A stretch of 64,000 nt of DNA, from NCBI RefSeq assembly GCF_030167905.1, contig NZ_JARGNA010000009.1, forward strand, positions 62,001 to 126,000, written 5' to 3'. Source of the stretch: Flavobacterium terrisoli (lineage in GTDB: Bacteria > Bacteroidota > Bacteroidia > Flavobacteriales > Flavobacteriaceae). Below the pieces are notes generated by a model. It was given only the letters and a program-made list of their open reading frames with translations. It did no database searches and was not told where the DNA came from. The position numbers were made by a program, and so were the translations under genes. Below are positions 1-8,928 of this stretch, piece after piece (positions within the stretch are counted from its first letter, which is position 1; each line of letters starts with the position of its first letter).

Positions 1-3000
1 CTTTTCAATAATGAAGAAAGGGTTGCGAAAACAGATTATCAACCGTTTTATCAGAGGAACTATGTATGGGATGATGAAAAGGCGACTTATTTTATTGAGA
101 GCATTTTATTAGGGACTGAAATTCCTCCACTTATATATTTTAGGAACGGTACCAATATAGAGGTCATTGATGGTAGGCAAAGATATCAAACTATTCTTCG
201 ATTTGTTTCTGATGATCTAAGGTTGAAAAAAAACGGTCTTCAAAAATTAGACAATGTTGGCATTGCCAACAAATTTTTCAAAGATTTAGATCGCCAGTTA
301 CAGGATTTGTTTTGGGATACTAAGTTGCGTATAATTGAATTTAGCTTTCACAGTCAGGAGAATATAGACTCTGAAATGGAAGACGTTGTGAAGCAGGAAA
401 TTTTTAAAAGATATAATTCCGGAATCACGCCACTTAAGCCTACCGAAATAGATAATGCCGTGTATTTTGAGGATGACTTGAATTCATATTTAAAAAGAAA
501 ACTGCTTAATGATAAAATTTTATTTAGAAACGTCACAAACATTTTGCATTTCGATAAGCCAAATAATGAAATCATTTTAAAGAAAATTAGACAATTGCTT
601 GTTCAGCATAAGATTCCCATTAAATATTATGCTGTAAAAAAAGACACAATAATTTCAAAATTTTACGAAGTTCTTTTTTCTGATATAAATGAGGAAGAAA
701 TTGAGGCAATTTTTTCAAGTTTTATCGAAAAAATTAATCTCTTACTTAAGGTTAAAGAAAGGTTTCCTGACAAGGGAATATCATATAACAGATTAATATC
801 TGAATGTTTATTTTGGTCTTTTTCAATACTTGAAGCAGAAGACTTTTCCTTGGAGGTTATAACACCATCTGTGATTGAAGAATTGGGAGTTTATATACTA
901 GGTAATATTGAATTTTTTGAGATCACTCGTAGTTCTTTTGCTAAAGAGTTATACAAACGATATGAAATTACCTCAACTTTCTTTAGAAATAAGTTTGGTA
1001 TAGATTTTAATATTTATTTACAATACAATCAAGATTTTAAACAAAGAAACCAAGATCTTTCTGCGGATGATGAAGAGCGGGTTAGTTTTGATGAGCTGAG
1101 AATTAATAAGCCAGAACCATCATCAATTGCTATAACTGATATCTGTCGACAAATGGAAAGGCATCGATTTCTAATTAGGCCGCCATATCAACGGAATGAA
1201 GTAATAAATAAAAAGAAATCATCATTAATTATCGAGAGTATTCTATTAGGAATAAAATTGCCCCCAATTTTCGTTTTTAAAAGGGAAGATGGAATTTCAG
1301 AAGTGTTAGATGGTCAGCAACGACTTTTAAGTATATTAGGTTTTATAGAGAAACCATATTTAGATGAAAAAAATCAAATAAAGCGATCATCAAAAAACGG
1401 CTTTGCTTTAAACTTAAAGAGCAGTATTTTAAAGGATTTGCAAGGAAAAAAGTTCACTCAATTATCTCCGGAACAAAGGGAAACAATTACCAACTTTGAT
1501 TTGTGGTTCATTGAAATTAATTATGTTAATAATAAAAATTTTGAGCCTATTGATCTTTTCATTCGCCTTAATAATAAACCTTATCCGATAAAAGAAGATA
1601 CTTTCGAAATGTGGAACTCGTATGTCTCACGAGATATAATTAGTACTATAAAATCTATTTATACAAATCATAGTGGATGGTTTTATATTCGAAAAAACAA
1701 TTCTCGAATGGAAAATGAAAATATATACACAGCATTAGCGTATTTTCAATATACTTGGAACTTATCCGAGAAATCCAATTCCTTTACTCCAAAAGATGTT
1801 GATATCTATAAAGTACTGAATAAAATAAATTTACGAGTTAAGTCGAAAAATGAGATTACAAAAGTTCTAGAGGATAGTTCACTTAAACTTAAATTCATTG
1901 ATGCAGCTAATGATTTGGAATTTAATTTTATTAGAAAACTTAAACTTTTATTGTCTGACACGAATGATTATTCACTCACCAGCTTGAATAAAAATCTTGA
2001 TGAAATCTTTAATGTTGAAAATGGGCGACGAACACAACAAGCATTTTATGCATTGTGGTATTTCCTATATGATATTTCTCCAAGCATGATAGAGCAAAAA
2101 AAGTTACATATTAGGAAAGATTTAAAATCTCTTTTTAAAGACATGACAGGCATTGAAAGTAAGGAAATATTTGATAAAAATGTATTAGCGTTTAAAGAGA
2201 AGTTTAAAATAGAACCTAATTTGTTTGATTATGAAACTGCGACAATTACAACTAATCTAGCTTTATTGGGTGAGATTGCTACTGTTAGTCCAGGAATAAC
2301 TGTAACAGAAAAAACATCATTATCAAATACCTTAACTGATGGATTCCCGTATTTGCAAGGTGGAGAGTTTTATAACTTCGAAATTAATAAAAATGAAATA
2401 GCATACTTAACAGATAATGCGCAATTTAGCTCTAAAGATTTGTTTAATTCTAAAAATAAAATACTTGTTAAACGCCTTACTCATTCCGATTCAAAGCTTA
2501 GCATTGCCTTTTACGATGGCAAACTGGCCTTTAGTACGTCATTTATAGGGATTTTGGTTAATAGATTTAGTTTCGATCCTAAATATGTGCTTTGTATTTT
2601 GGGGAGCAGATATGTATATAGCACAATAAATCGTGCGATTGATAAGTCCGTTAATACAGTTCGAAGCTTAACGGTAACTGAATTAAAATCAATTCCTATA
2701 CCATCGATAACCTTAAATCAACAACAGCCGTTTATAAGATTATCCAGTTATTTGTTGTCGTCTGAAATCGATCTACAAACAAGTATTTTTTTCGAAAGGT
2801 TAATCGATGCAATGGTATATGAATTATTCTATCCATCAATCCTTAAAACCCATACAGCCGAAGTATTACAATATGTCCAAGATATTGAGGAGTTGGATGC
2901 ACTCGATCAAGAAAGAAATAAAAAAATTATTGAACGGCATTACAAATTTTTATCCGATCCTAAGCATGCAATAAGCTCTGCGTTGCTAAGACTTTTGAAT

Positions 3001-3036
3001 ATAAATGAAGTTAGACAAATAGAAGGCCGACGATGA
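1..3036 (+). CDS. Double DUF262 (GmrS/ParB-like) protein with C-terminal specificity-type domain, 5' end outside window
   Basis: The reading frame is open from base 1, so the true start lies upstream of the window and an internal ATG should not be taken as the start. Two DUF262 modules are visible: one ends in VIDGRQR (bases 166-183), the second has PPYQRNE and LDGQQR (about bases 1180-1325). DGQQR is the hallmark nucleotide-handling motif of DUF262/GmrS proteins in type IV restriction. The last third looks like a type I/IIG target-recognition domain followed by FFERLIDAMVYELFY, which resembles the tail of Eco57I/TaqI-type enzymes; that similarity is recognised by eye only. The stop overlaps the next start by 4 nt (ATGA), so it is translationally coupled to an ATPase. 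Inference: a restriction-like defence protein that couples DUF262 chemistry to sequence recognition. Confidence 0.8.
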   Translation, partial: LFNNEERVAKTDYQPFYQRNYVWDDEKATYFIESILLGTEIPPLIYFRNGTNIEVIDGRQRYQTILRFVSDDLRLKKNGLQKLDNVGIANKFFKDLDRQLQDLFWDTKLRIIEFSFHSQENIDSEMEDVVKQEIFKRYNSGITPLKPTEIDNAVYFEDDLNSYLKRKLLNDKILFRNVTNILHFDKPNNEIILKKIRQLLVQHKIPIKYYAVKKDTIISKFYEVLFSDINEEEIEAIFSSFIEKINLLLKVKERFPDKGISYNRLISECLFWSFSILEAEDFSLEVITPSVIEELGVYILGNIEFFEITRSSFAKELYKRYEITSTFFRNKFGIDFNIYLQYNQDFKQRNQDLSADDEERVSFDELRINKPEPSSIAITDICRQMERHRFLIRPPYQRNEVINKKKSSLIIESILLGIKLPPIFVFKREDGISEVLDGQQRLLSILGFIEKPYLDEKNQIKRSSKNGFALNLKSSILKDLQGKKFTQLSPEQRETITNFDLWFIEINYVNNKNFEPIDLFIRLNNKPYPIKEDTFEMWNSYVSRDIISTIKSIYTNHSGWFYIRKNNSRMENENIYTALAYFQYTWNLSEKSNSFTPKDVDIYKVLNKINLRVKSKNEITKVLEDSSLKLKFIDAANDLEFNFIRKLKLLLSDTNDYSLTSLNKNLDEIFNVENGRRTQQAFYALWYFLYDISPSMIEQKKLHIRKDLKSLFKDMTGIESKEIFDKNVLAFKEKFKIEPNLFDYETATITTNLALLGEIATVSPGITVTEKTSLSNTLTDGFPYLQGGEFYNFEINKNEIAYLTDNAQFSSKDLFNSKNKILVKRLTHSDSKLSIAFYDGKLAFSTSFIGILVNRFSFDPKYVLCILGSRYVYSTINRAIDKSVNTVRSLTVTELKSIPIPSITLNQQQPFIRLSSYLLSSEIDLQTSIFFERLIDAMVYELFYPSILKTHTAEVLQYVQDIEELDALDQERNKKIIERHYKFLSDPKHAISSALLRLLNINEVRQIEGRR

Positions 3037-4907
3037 AAAGGATTACTCAGATTGAAATCGAGAATTTTAGAGCCTTTTATCAGTCGTACAAGATCCGTCT
3101 TCCAGAGGGACAGAATTTATTAGTGTATGGGGAAAATGGTAGTGGTAAAAGTTCTCTATATAAGGCACTAAGTATACATCTTGCGAGTTCGAGATTACCA
3201 ACTTTGGGATTTTCGAAAAATAATTATCGTCCGGCAGGAGATGATGGCTTTATTCGAATTACATTTGCTGATCAAGATCCGGCAACACTAGATATAATAT
3301 CTGCTTCTGCAATTGATTTAGAGTTTGGCACATCTGTAGTATCCAACAATGTTAACTTTCTACAGGACACAGAATTAACTAAAGGCTTTTTAGATTATCG
3401 TATTCTGTTAGCCGTATACAATCATAGGGAACCAAATCCAAATTTATTTTCACTAATATTATTTGAGTTATTACAAAATTTTATACCTGTTGGTTATGGT
3501 TATCCATTAGGAGTTCGTTTTACTGAGTTGACGCATGAGATTGAAAATTCGTATACTAGGCAAACCTGGGCGTACAGAATCGCTATTGGAAATTTATCAA
3601 CATACGAAACGGTATTACGTGACACACTTAATCGGATTTTCGTTCAGCTTAATTATTTTTTAATACGTTACTTCAAGTTAAATTTAAGAGTTGGATATAC
3701 TTTAAGGCCTTTTGTCGCATCTCCATACAGCTGGAGGACTATACCTCAGGAACTGAATTTGACTATAAAGCATAATGGGTTGCAAGTTGCTCATCAATCC
3801 GATTACCTTAATGAGGCCCGATTATCTGCATTATCAGTTTGCTTGTATCTCGCCGCGCAAAAGCAAATTCCACAAAATATTGACTTCAAAATTCTTTTCC
3901 TCGATGACGTATTTATTGGTCTCGATTCAGGGAACAGAATTCCAATAGCGAAAATACTTTCTGAAGAATTTAAAGAATATCAAATTTTTGTCACAACATA
4001 CGATCGAAACTGGTTTGAATTAGCTCAGCGGTTTTTTAAAAGTCATAATAGTGGTAAATGGGAATCTCTAGAATTATATTCGTCAACACAAGAAATTAGT
4101 GGACTGAAAGTTGAAATACCTATAATGCTTCCCTACGAAGAAAACTTTGATAGAGGTTCTTATTATCTACATCATAAGTCGCGACCGGATTACCCTGCAT
4201 CGGCGAATTTTTTTAGGAAATCATTAGAAGAAATTTTAAAGAATAATTTGCCTTCTCATGAAATTAGAGATGAGAATTATGCAATGATTGAAACGTATCG
4301 ACTTGGCGCTCTAGTTAGTAGTGGATTAAAATTTTTGCAGAAAATTGCAGCCGATGATAAGATTCTTTTAGAATTACAGAATGCACTTCCAACTCTTCTT
4401 CATCCTTTATCTCACTATGAATTGTCTACACAAGTTTACAAAGTGGAGTTAGAAAGAGTTGAACATTTAATTCCGTTACTACAAGACCAACTTTTGCATA
4501 TAAACCTGAATTGCAAGGTTTTTATTCCGAAAGGGAGGTCCTTCACTCTTAAATTTTCGATTAATGGTACTGATAATGGTTTTTATGAAATATACTCAAA
4601 AGAAACTATCTATGCACTACGAGCTAGTAATGGGGCATTAACTCTTTCTGTAGGAGGTTGCCATTGCAAATGCAGTTACAGGACTAGTAGTGGCGGTGAA
4701 ATCTCAAGATCAAACTTTTCGCCCGCAGCAACTTTCGTCCAGTACATATCTGTATTAGATAGCTATGAGACGATTTATAATCATATCCACGTACAGCCTG
4801 AATTTTCTCATATTCCGATTGCTATAAATCCGCTAAATGAGTTTGAATATTACAATGATAACACAAACCAAACCCTAGAGCAGCATCTCCAGCAAGTGAT
4901 CTGGTAG
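3033..4907 (+). CDS. ABC/SMC-type AAA ATPase partner of the DUF262 protein
   Basis: This 624-residue protein begins with an SMC/RecF-style N-terminus (IEIENFRAF) and a Walker A motif YGENGSGKSS near residues 33-42. A Walker B segment ILFLDDVFIGLDSG lies near residue 290, followed by an H-loop-like FVTTYDRNW. No long coiled coil or zinc hook separates the halves, so it is not a typical RloC or Rad50. The C-terminal ~300 residues, including a cysteine-containing GGCHCKCSY stretch near residue 545, match nothing I recognise. It starts inside the stop of the upstream DUF262 gene, so the two are very probably one functional unit. ATPases of this kind often act as sensors or DNA-bound regulators in defence systems; that role is inferred here. 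Confidence 0.8.
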   Translation: MKRITQIEIENFRAFYQSYKIRLPEGQNLLVYGENGSGKSSLYKALSIHLASSRLPTLGFSKNNYRPAGDDGFIRITFADQDPATLDIISASAIDLEFGTSVVSNNVNFLQDTELTKGFLDYRILLAVYNHREPNPNLFSLILFELLQNFIPVGYGYPLGVRFTELTHEIENSYTRQTWAYRIAIGNLSTYETVLRDTLNRIFVQLNYFLIRYFKLNLRVGYTLRPFVASPYSWRTIPQELNLTIKHNGLQVAHQSDYLNEARLSALSVCLYLAAQKQIPQNIDFKILFLDDVFIGLDSGNRIPIAKILSEEFKEYQIFVTTYDRNWFELAQRFFKSHNSGKWESLELYSSTQEISGLKVEIPIMLPYEENFDRGSYYLHHKSRPDYPASANFFRKSLEEILKNNLPSHEIRDENYAMIETYRLGALVSSGLKFLQKIAADDKILLELQNALPTLLHPLSHYELSTQVYKVELERVEHLIPLLQDQLLHINLNCKVFIPKGRSFTLKFSINGTDNGFYEIYSKETIYALRASNGALTLSVGGCHCKCSYRTSSGGEISRSNFSPAATFVQYISVLDSYETIYNHIHVQPEFSHIPIAINPLNEFEYYNDNTNQTLEQHLQQVIW

Positions 4908-5083
4908 TATCCTGATAGCATTTGCAATCCTTGTATTTAAACTGGTTGAGTTATAAAAATAAAAATGCGTCAAGCTTCTTAGTTGTTTCAGAAAAAACTC
5001 AAATTATTATATAAAAATCCACATTTGCATACCAATATCTAAATATTTTCCTGCCTTTGCTTAAACTTAAAAAATCAAGTATT

Positions 5084-5209
5084 ATGATGTGGTATGAAAT
5101 TTTAATAGTTATTGTTTCTATTCCGGTCGGTGCCTACATCGTTGGTAAAGTCTATGAACAAAAAAAGAACATGTATCATAATGACAGTTGGAAGAATAGA
5201 AACAAATGA
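5084..5209 (+). CDS. Small single-pass membrane peptide (41 aa)
   Basis: A 41-residue frame starts MMWYEILIVIVSIPVG, giving one hydrophobic helix followed by a charged, polar tail (KVYEQKKNMYHNDSWKN). A second ATG at 5087 could also start it. It stands alone between the DUF262/ATPase pair and a hypothetical gene, and is followed 45 nt later by a clear hairpin-T terminator, which favours real transcription. Function is unknown. Small membrane peptides next to defence genes are sometimes toxins or effectors, but nothing here proves that. Confidence 0.5.
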   Translation: MMWYEILIVIVSIPVGAYIVGKVYEQKKNMYHNDSWKNRNK

Positions 5210-5253
5210 ATTATTTTTCAATTACATTAATTTTATACTTTAATACCACGATT

Positions 5254-5277
5254 AAAAGATGCTGAAAGGCATCTTTT
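5254..5277 (+). terminator. Rho-independent terminator
   Basis: AAAAGATGC and GCATCTTTT form a perfect 9-bp stem around a 6-nt loop, followed by a T run. It sits after the 41-aa peptide gene and closes the first plus-strand transcription unit. Confidence 0.75.
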
Positions 5278-5349
5278 TTTTATCGTTTTTTAGGTTAAAT
5301 ATTTTTATCGTATTATATAGTATATAAATTTTATAAAAAAGGTACTATC

Positions 5350-5664
5350 ATGAAAACTAATGACTTTATGAATGCGAATCTGACTGATATTAAAATTATG
5401 ATTAAGAGCTTAAATAACGAGTTCGACTCTCACGATTTTATAATGGCATTTGCCAAAGAATTTGAACCGCAATATGTTTATCTTTTAAACCTCCACAAAA
5501 AGAACGCACATAGAATCCTCCATGCGCAAATTTCACTGTATCTTTCGAAGAACAAGGACTACTTTGAAATTGATAAAAATGGGAAAGTTATAAGTAACAC
5601 TGTTTTTGGTTTTAATAATCCGAATGAATTGTGGAGTAAAATCAATGTACATTTGTATTCCTAA
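5350..5664 (+). CDS. Hypothetical protein, 104 aa
   Basis: A soluble, charged protein of 104 residues with no motif I recognise. The ATG follows an A+T-rich leader. The next gene, an acetyltransferase, starts 10 nt after its stop, so the two are probably co-transcribed. A toxin-antitoxin pairing with the acetyltransferase was considered, but the small protein lacks a visible ribbon-helix-helix or HTH motif. Function unknown. Confidence 0.6.
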   Translation: MKTNDFMNANLTDIKIMIKSLNNEFDSHDFIMAFAKEFEPQYVYLLNLHKKNAHRILHAQISLYLSKNKDYFEIDKNGKVISNTVFGFNNPNELWSKINVHLYS

Positions 5665-5674
5665 CTTTTACATT

Positions 5675-6337
5675 ATGTTTAAAATATATAAGCAATCAAA
5701 GCAAGTAACACAGAATCAAAAATTGCAAATCTTAGATTTGGTTGCCCAAAATTCTCATGCAATAAGCGCATATGTTTTCAATCCTGAAAGTGCCTTACAT
5801 GGATATTTAACTGCACGGGAAGTTGCAAGAACAAAAAAGTATTTAGACCGTCTTGGAGAGATTGGTGCTCACGGCGCAGTATTGCTTATTACTGAGTATA
5901 ATGGCATAATTATAGGTTATATTTTGTATCACTGCACCACACTAAATGAAAAAGATATTGCAATCGCAAGTACAGTTGTTGATGCAAAATACCGCAATCA
6001 AGGAATTCTTAAAAATATGATGGATTTACTTAAAACTGATAATGATAGCATCACACTAACGTGTTTTGTCGAAAAAGTAAAAATTTATGAAAAATTAGGT
6101 TTTAAGATTATGATGCAACAAGGTACACAAATATGTATGTATTATGGTAATCCTGATGATGGTGAAATATATGCTGTAGATGATGACTATATAGACAAGG
6201 ATAGTGCGGTTCAACTAGAACTTTCAAAATTTCAAAGTCAATACCCTACAACTTGGAGGACATTTTGGGACCAACTTGCTATTGACTGTAATACTGAAAT
6301 CAGAAATGCAGAGGCGTTTATTAAAAATTTAGTCTAA
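5675..6337 (+). CDS. GNAT-family N-acetyltransferase
   Basis: The predicted protein is 220 aa if started at the ATG at 5675, just downstream of the preceding stop; a longer in-frame version would overlap the previous gene and adds no conserved sequence. The central part shows the GNAT core: a beta strand IIIGYILYH, then ASTVVDAKYRNQGILKNMM, which is motif A with the acetyl-CoA pyrophosphate loop (R-N-Q-G-I), and later IYEKLGFK typical of motif B. The last ~70 residues are an acidic extension of unknown role. Substrate unknown. It lies between two defence loci and converges on the HNH/ATPase operon. Confidence 0.75.
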   Translation: MFKIYKQSKQVTQNQKLQILDLVAQNSHAISAYVFNPESALHGYLTAREVARTKKYLDRLGEIGAHGAVLLITEYNGIIIGYILYHCTTLNEKDIAIASTVVDAKYRNQGILKNMMDLLKTDNDSITLTCFVEKVKIYEKLGFKIMMQQGTQICMYYGNPDDGEIYAVDDDYIDKDSAVQLELSKFQSQYPTTWRTFWDQLAIDCNTEIRNAEAFIKNLV

Positions 6338-6357
6338 ATACAGACTTTATTTTACAT

Positions 6358-7413
6358 TCAAAATTTACTTTTTTCATCCATCAACGTAATAACTAGTTCT
6401 AAATCTGAATCCTGAACATCAACTAAATAATTCCAAAATTTAACATGTAACATATATCCTAGATCGTTTTGGAAAATTTTTAGAACATCTTCTACATATG
6501 ACTCTATCTTCTGTTTAAATTCAATTATCGTTGTAGGCAAGTTTCCATGATAGTATGTTGTAAAGCTATCGATCCAAAACGAATATTCACTTTTAATGTA
6601 GTTTGCGTACCTAGAATCAATTTTAAAAACAGTTTTCCATGTTTTGAAACCAATATCGGGATTGCTTGAACTACTTGTTAAAATCCATTTTTCAGTGGGC
6701 ATAAATAGATTTTTACAATTTAGTTTAATTTCAAAAGACTTTACACTTGAATATGGATAATATGCGATACGACGATTTCCTTTTGTATCAAAAATTAGAT
6801 TCTGCGTACCTTTATTTGGGCGTTTATTGCATTTGCCACACATAGGAACGAGGTTATTAAAGTTTAAAGCAAGATAAGGGTATGTGCCTTTGTCGAGATA
6901 GTGGTCATATTCATTTCTTTTCTCAATGGGATCATCCAACTTAGATAAGCCACAAAATGGGCAAATCCTTCTGCTTTTTTTATTAAGAGTGTCATGTTCT
7001 TGGTAGTGGTGGTCTAAAGTTCCATAAGTATTGGAACAGGTAAGAGTGTTGAATGTTGATGACCAAATAAACAAATATAAATTTCGAATTTTCTTAATTA
7101 AGTTATCGTACAGAGGCTTTTCTAGAGTTAGCAGTGGATAATTGACATTTGTTAGTAGTTCAACTACATTGTTGTTATTAGAAAGAAAGTTGAAAACAAC
7201 TGTTTTATCAATACCAGCACGATTCAATTCAACAAAAACATCTTTAAATTTGCTCTCCAACATTATTGAATCTGCAACAACTTTTTTCAAATTATCGCTC
7301 ATTGCAGACGTGGAAAATCTAGTACGAGTAATTGATTTTTGAAAAAAATCTATTACATCATTATTTACACTGTAAATTCCTGCGTTATTAACATATTCAA
7401 AATGATAAAGCAT
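6358..7413 (-). CDS. HNH endonuclease, last gene of the HsdMS operon
   Basis: This 351-aa protein has a zinc-bound HNH core: CPFC at residues 151-154, EYDHYL at 168-173 and NNLVPMCGKCN at 186-196. This is the usual CxxC ... H ... N ... CxxC arrangement of HNH nucleases. The ~150 residues before it and ~150 after it are unfamiliar. It starts 1 nt after the stop of the upstream ATPase, so the two are tightly coupled. An ATPase + HNH pair is the composition of Septu (PtuA/PtuB), but this HNH protein appears larger than I would expect for PtuB. Placement at the end of an hsdM-hsdS operon that lacks hsdR suggests it may supply the DNA-cutting activity; this is inference. Confidence 0.8.
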   Translation of the reverse strand: MLYHFEYVNNAGIYSVNNDVIDFFQKSITRTRFSTSAMSDNLKKVVADSIMLESKFKDVFVELNRAGIDKTVVFNFLSNNNNVVELLTNVNYPLLTLEKPLYDNLIKKIRNLYLFIWSSTFNTLTCSNTYGTLDHHYQEHDTLNKKSRRICPFCGLSKLDDPIEKRNEYDHYLDKGTYPYLALNFNNLVPMCGKCNKRPNKGTQNLIFDTKGNRRIAYYPYSSVKSFEIKLNCKNLFMPTEKWILTSSSSNPDIGFKTWKTVFKIDSRYANYIKSEYSFWIDSFTTYYHGNLPTTIIEFKQKIESYVEDVLKIFQNDLGYMLHVKFWNYLVDVQDSDLELVITLMDEKSKF

Positions 7414-7414
7414 A

Positions 7415-8923
7415 CTATGACGAAATGTTTTTCAGTTTTTTAATTAAGCCCAATCTTTCTATTGAAGGACCCGATTCATTCAAAAATTCAGTTATTTCCT
7501 CAGCTGTCCCTTCTTTTATCAGAGTATTAATTTCTTCGTTTGCTTCCTCAGAAATGGTTGCGTCAATGTTAAAAGCCTTCTTGAGTATAAGGTCAAAAGA
7601 TGTACCATATGTTTCAATATCGATTGGATTGAATGAAACCTTATCGCCATTTCGTTCGAATTTAAATACTCGATAACCCTTACAGTCGGAAACAATATAG
7701 GGCGAGTGAGTAGTGATTATAAAATCTTGCTTTCTTCCACTAGAAATTTCATTTAAAATATTTATAAATTTTGTGCGCCACAATGGATTGAAATGTGTTT
7801 CCGGCTCATCAAATAAAAATAAAATATCTTCTCTATCGAATATCATACAAGCACCTAAAAGTTGTAGAAATTGATGTTCACCGTCACTGATTCCAATATA
7901 CGGAATAATTTTTGTTGGTGAAGAAATCTCAATATATATCTCATCAAATCTAAAAACTTTATCTTCTTTAGCTAATACAGGACGCCCTTCCAGTAATAAA
8001 TCTTTAGATCTAGTTACTCTATATTTTTTTTCTAAATTAATAGGATTTAGTAGCTCAAACTTTTGAAAGCACATAAACAAATCATATACAGAATCAAAAT
8101 TTTTCTTGAACGCCTCCTGTGTTTCTGGGCTGTATAAAAAGTCCATTTCATAGTATCCAGAATTTGAGTCTATGCTATAACATATCGAACAATTGATCAG
8201 TTTTTGTATATTTCCTTTAAGCTCTTGAGATAAAATTACCAGGGAATTTTTACCTGATTTCCCTTTTCGTTTTAAATTTATTATTACTTTGAAACTATGG
8301 AGAGATTTTATTCTTAGAAGATCATTAAAAACTTTTAATTCTTTAGTTTCACGATATATAAAATTAGATATCGCAATTGCTTCATTACTCGCATAATCTA
8401 AAAATATCATTCTATTATCATGCATTTCTTTTTTCGATTGTGTACGAGCACTTTCTAGAACTAGCTTGGAGTAATCCTCGTCCAACTGATTTAATCTAAA
8501 ACTTAAAGTTTCGTTCATCCCTGAAGTATAGCCAATAATCTTATTGGGGAGAAATTTTAAAATCTCATCTTTATCAATAACTGGTTTCCATTCATTTGTC
8601 TCCTTCAATTTTATTGATAACTTTGGAGTAGAAGAAGTAATTGTTTCAATTTTAACTTCTGTTCCACTTTTTTCATTCATTGAATATATAAGTTCAACTT
8701 TTAAAGGAACTTTTTTTAATTTAATACCAAATCTGTATAACTTCTCTAGATAAAAAAAAGGTTCGACAATTAGTTCTAACAAATTTGATTTACCTGAACC
8801 ATTTACGCCTACGAGACATATTGGATCAATTTTTCCATCTTCTCTAAACGAGTGTCTGAATCCCTGATTAAAAGGTTGCAAACTATTAAATGTATTTTCA
8901 AGTCTTATACTAATGATTTTCAT
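7415..8923 (-). CDS. Restriction-system-associated AAA ATPase
   Basis: A 502-aa ABC/RecF-like ATPase. Walker A is GVNGSGKSN at residues 39-47, and a late Walker B ILFLFDEPETHFNP is followed by FIITTHSPYIVSD, the H-loop region seen in OLD/PtuA-like ATPases. A signature-like YIGISDGEHQ precedes Walker B. It resembles ATPases annotated next to type I restriction genes in Bacteroidetes. It starts 5 nt after the hsdS stop and is followed 1 nt later by the HNH gene, so it sits inside one operon with hsdM and hsdS. Likely role: sensor or gate for the HNH nuclease. Confidence 0.85.
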   Translation of the reverse strand: MKIISIRLENTFNSLQPFNQGFRHSFREDGKIDPICLVGVNGSGKSNLLELIVEPFFYLEKLYRFGIKLKKVPLKVELIYSMNEKSGTEVKIETITSSTPKLSIKLKETNEWKPVIDKDEILKFLPNKIIGYTSGMNETLSFRLNQLDEDYSKLVLESARTQSKKEMHDNRMIFLDYASNEAIAISNFIYRETKELKVFNDLLRIKSLHSFKVIINLKRKGKSGKNSLVILSQELKGNIQKLINCSICYSIDSNSGYYEMDFLYSPETQEAFKKNFDSVYDLFMCFQKFELLNPINLEKKYRVTRSKDLLLEGRPVLAKEDKVFRFDEIYIEISSPTKIIPYIGISDGEHQFLQLLGACMIFDREDILFLFDEPETHFNPLWRTKFINILNEISSGRKQDFIITTHSPYIVSDCKGYRVFKFERNGDKVSFNPIDIETYGTSFDLILKKAFNIDATISEEANEEINTLIKEGTAEEITEFLNESGPSIERLGLIKKLKNISS

Positions 8924-8928
8924 ACCAG

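Noticed and set aside
5350..6337. GNAT toxin-antitoxin pair
   Set aside because: The 104-aa protein lacks a DNA-binding antitoxin motif and the acetyltransferase is longer than known GNAT toxins; kept as two hypothetical neighbours.
7415..8923. Retron or reverse-transcriptase-linked Septu
   Set aside because: No reverse transcriptase gene or msr/msd-like RNA was seen near the ATPase/HNH pair.
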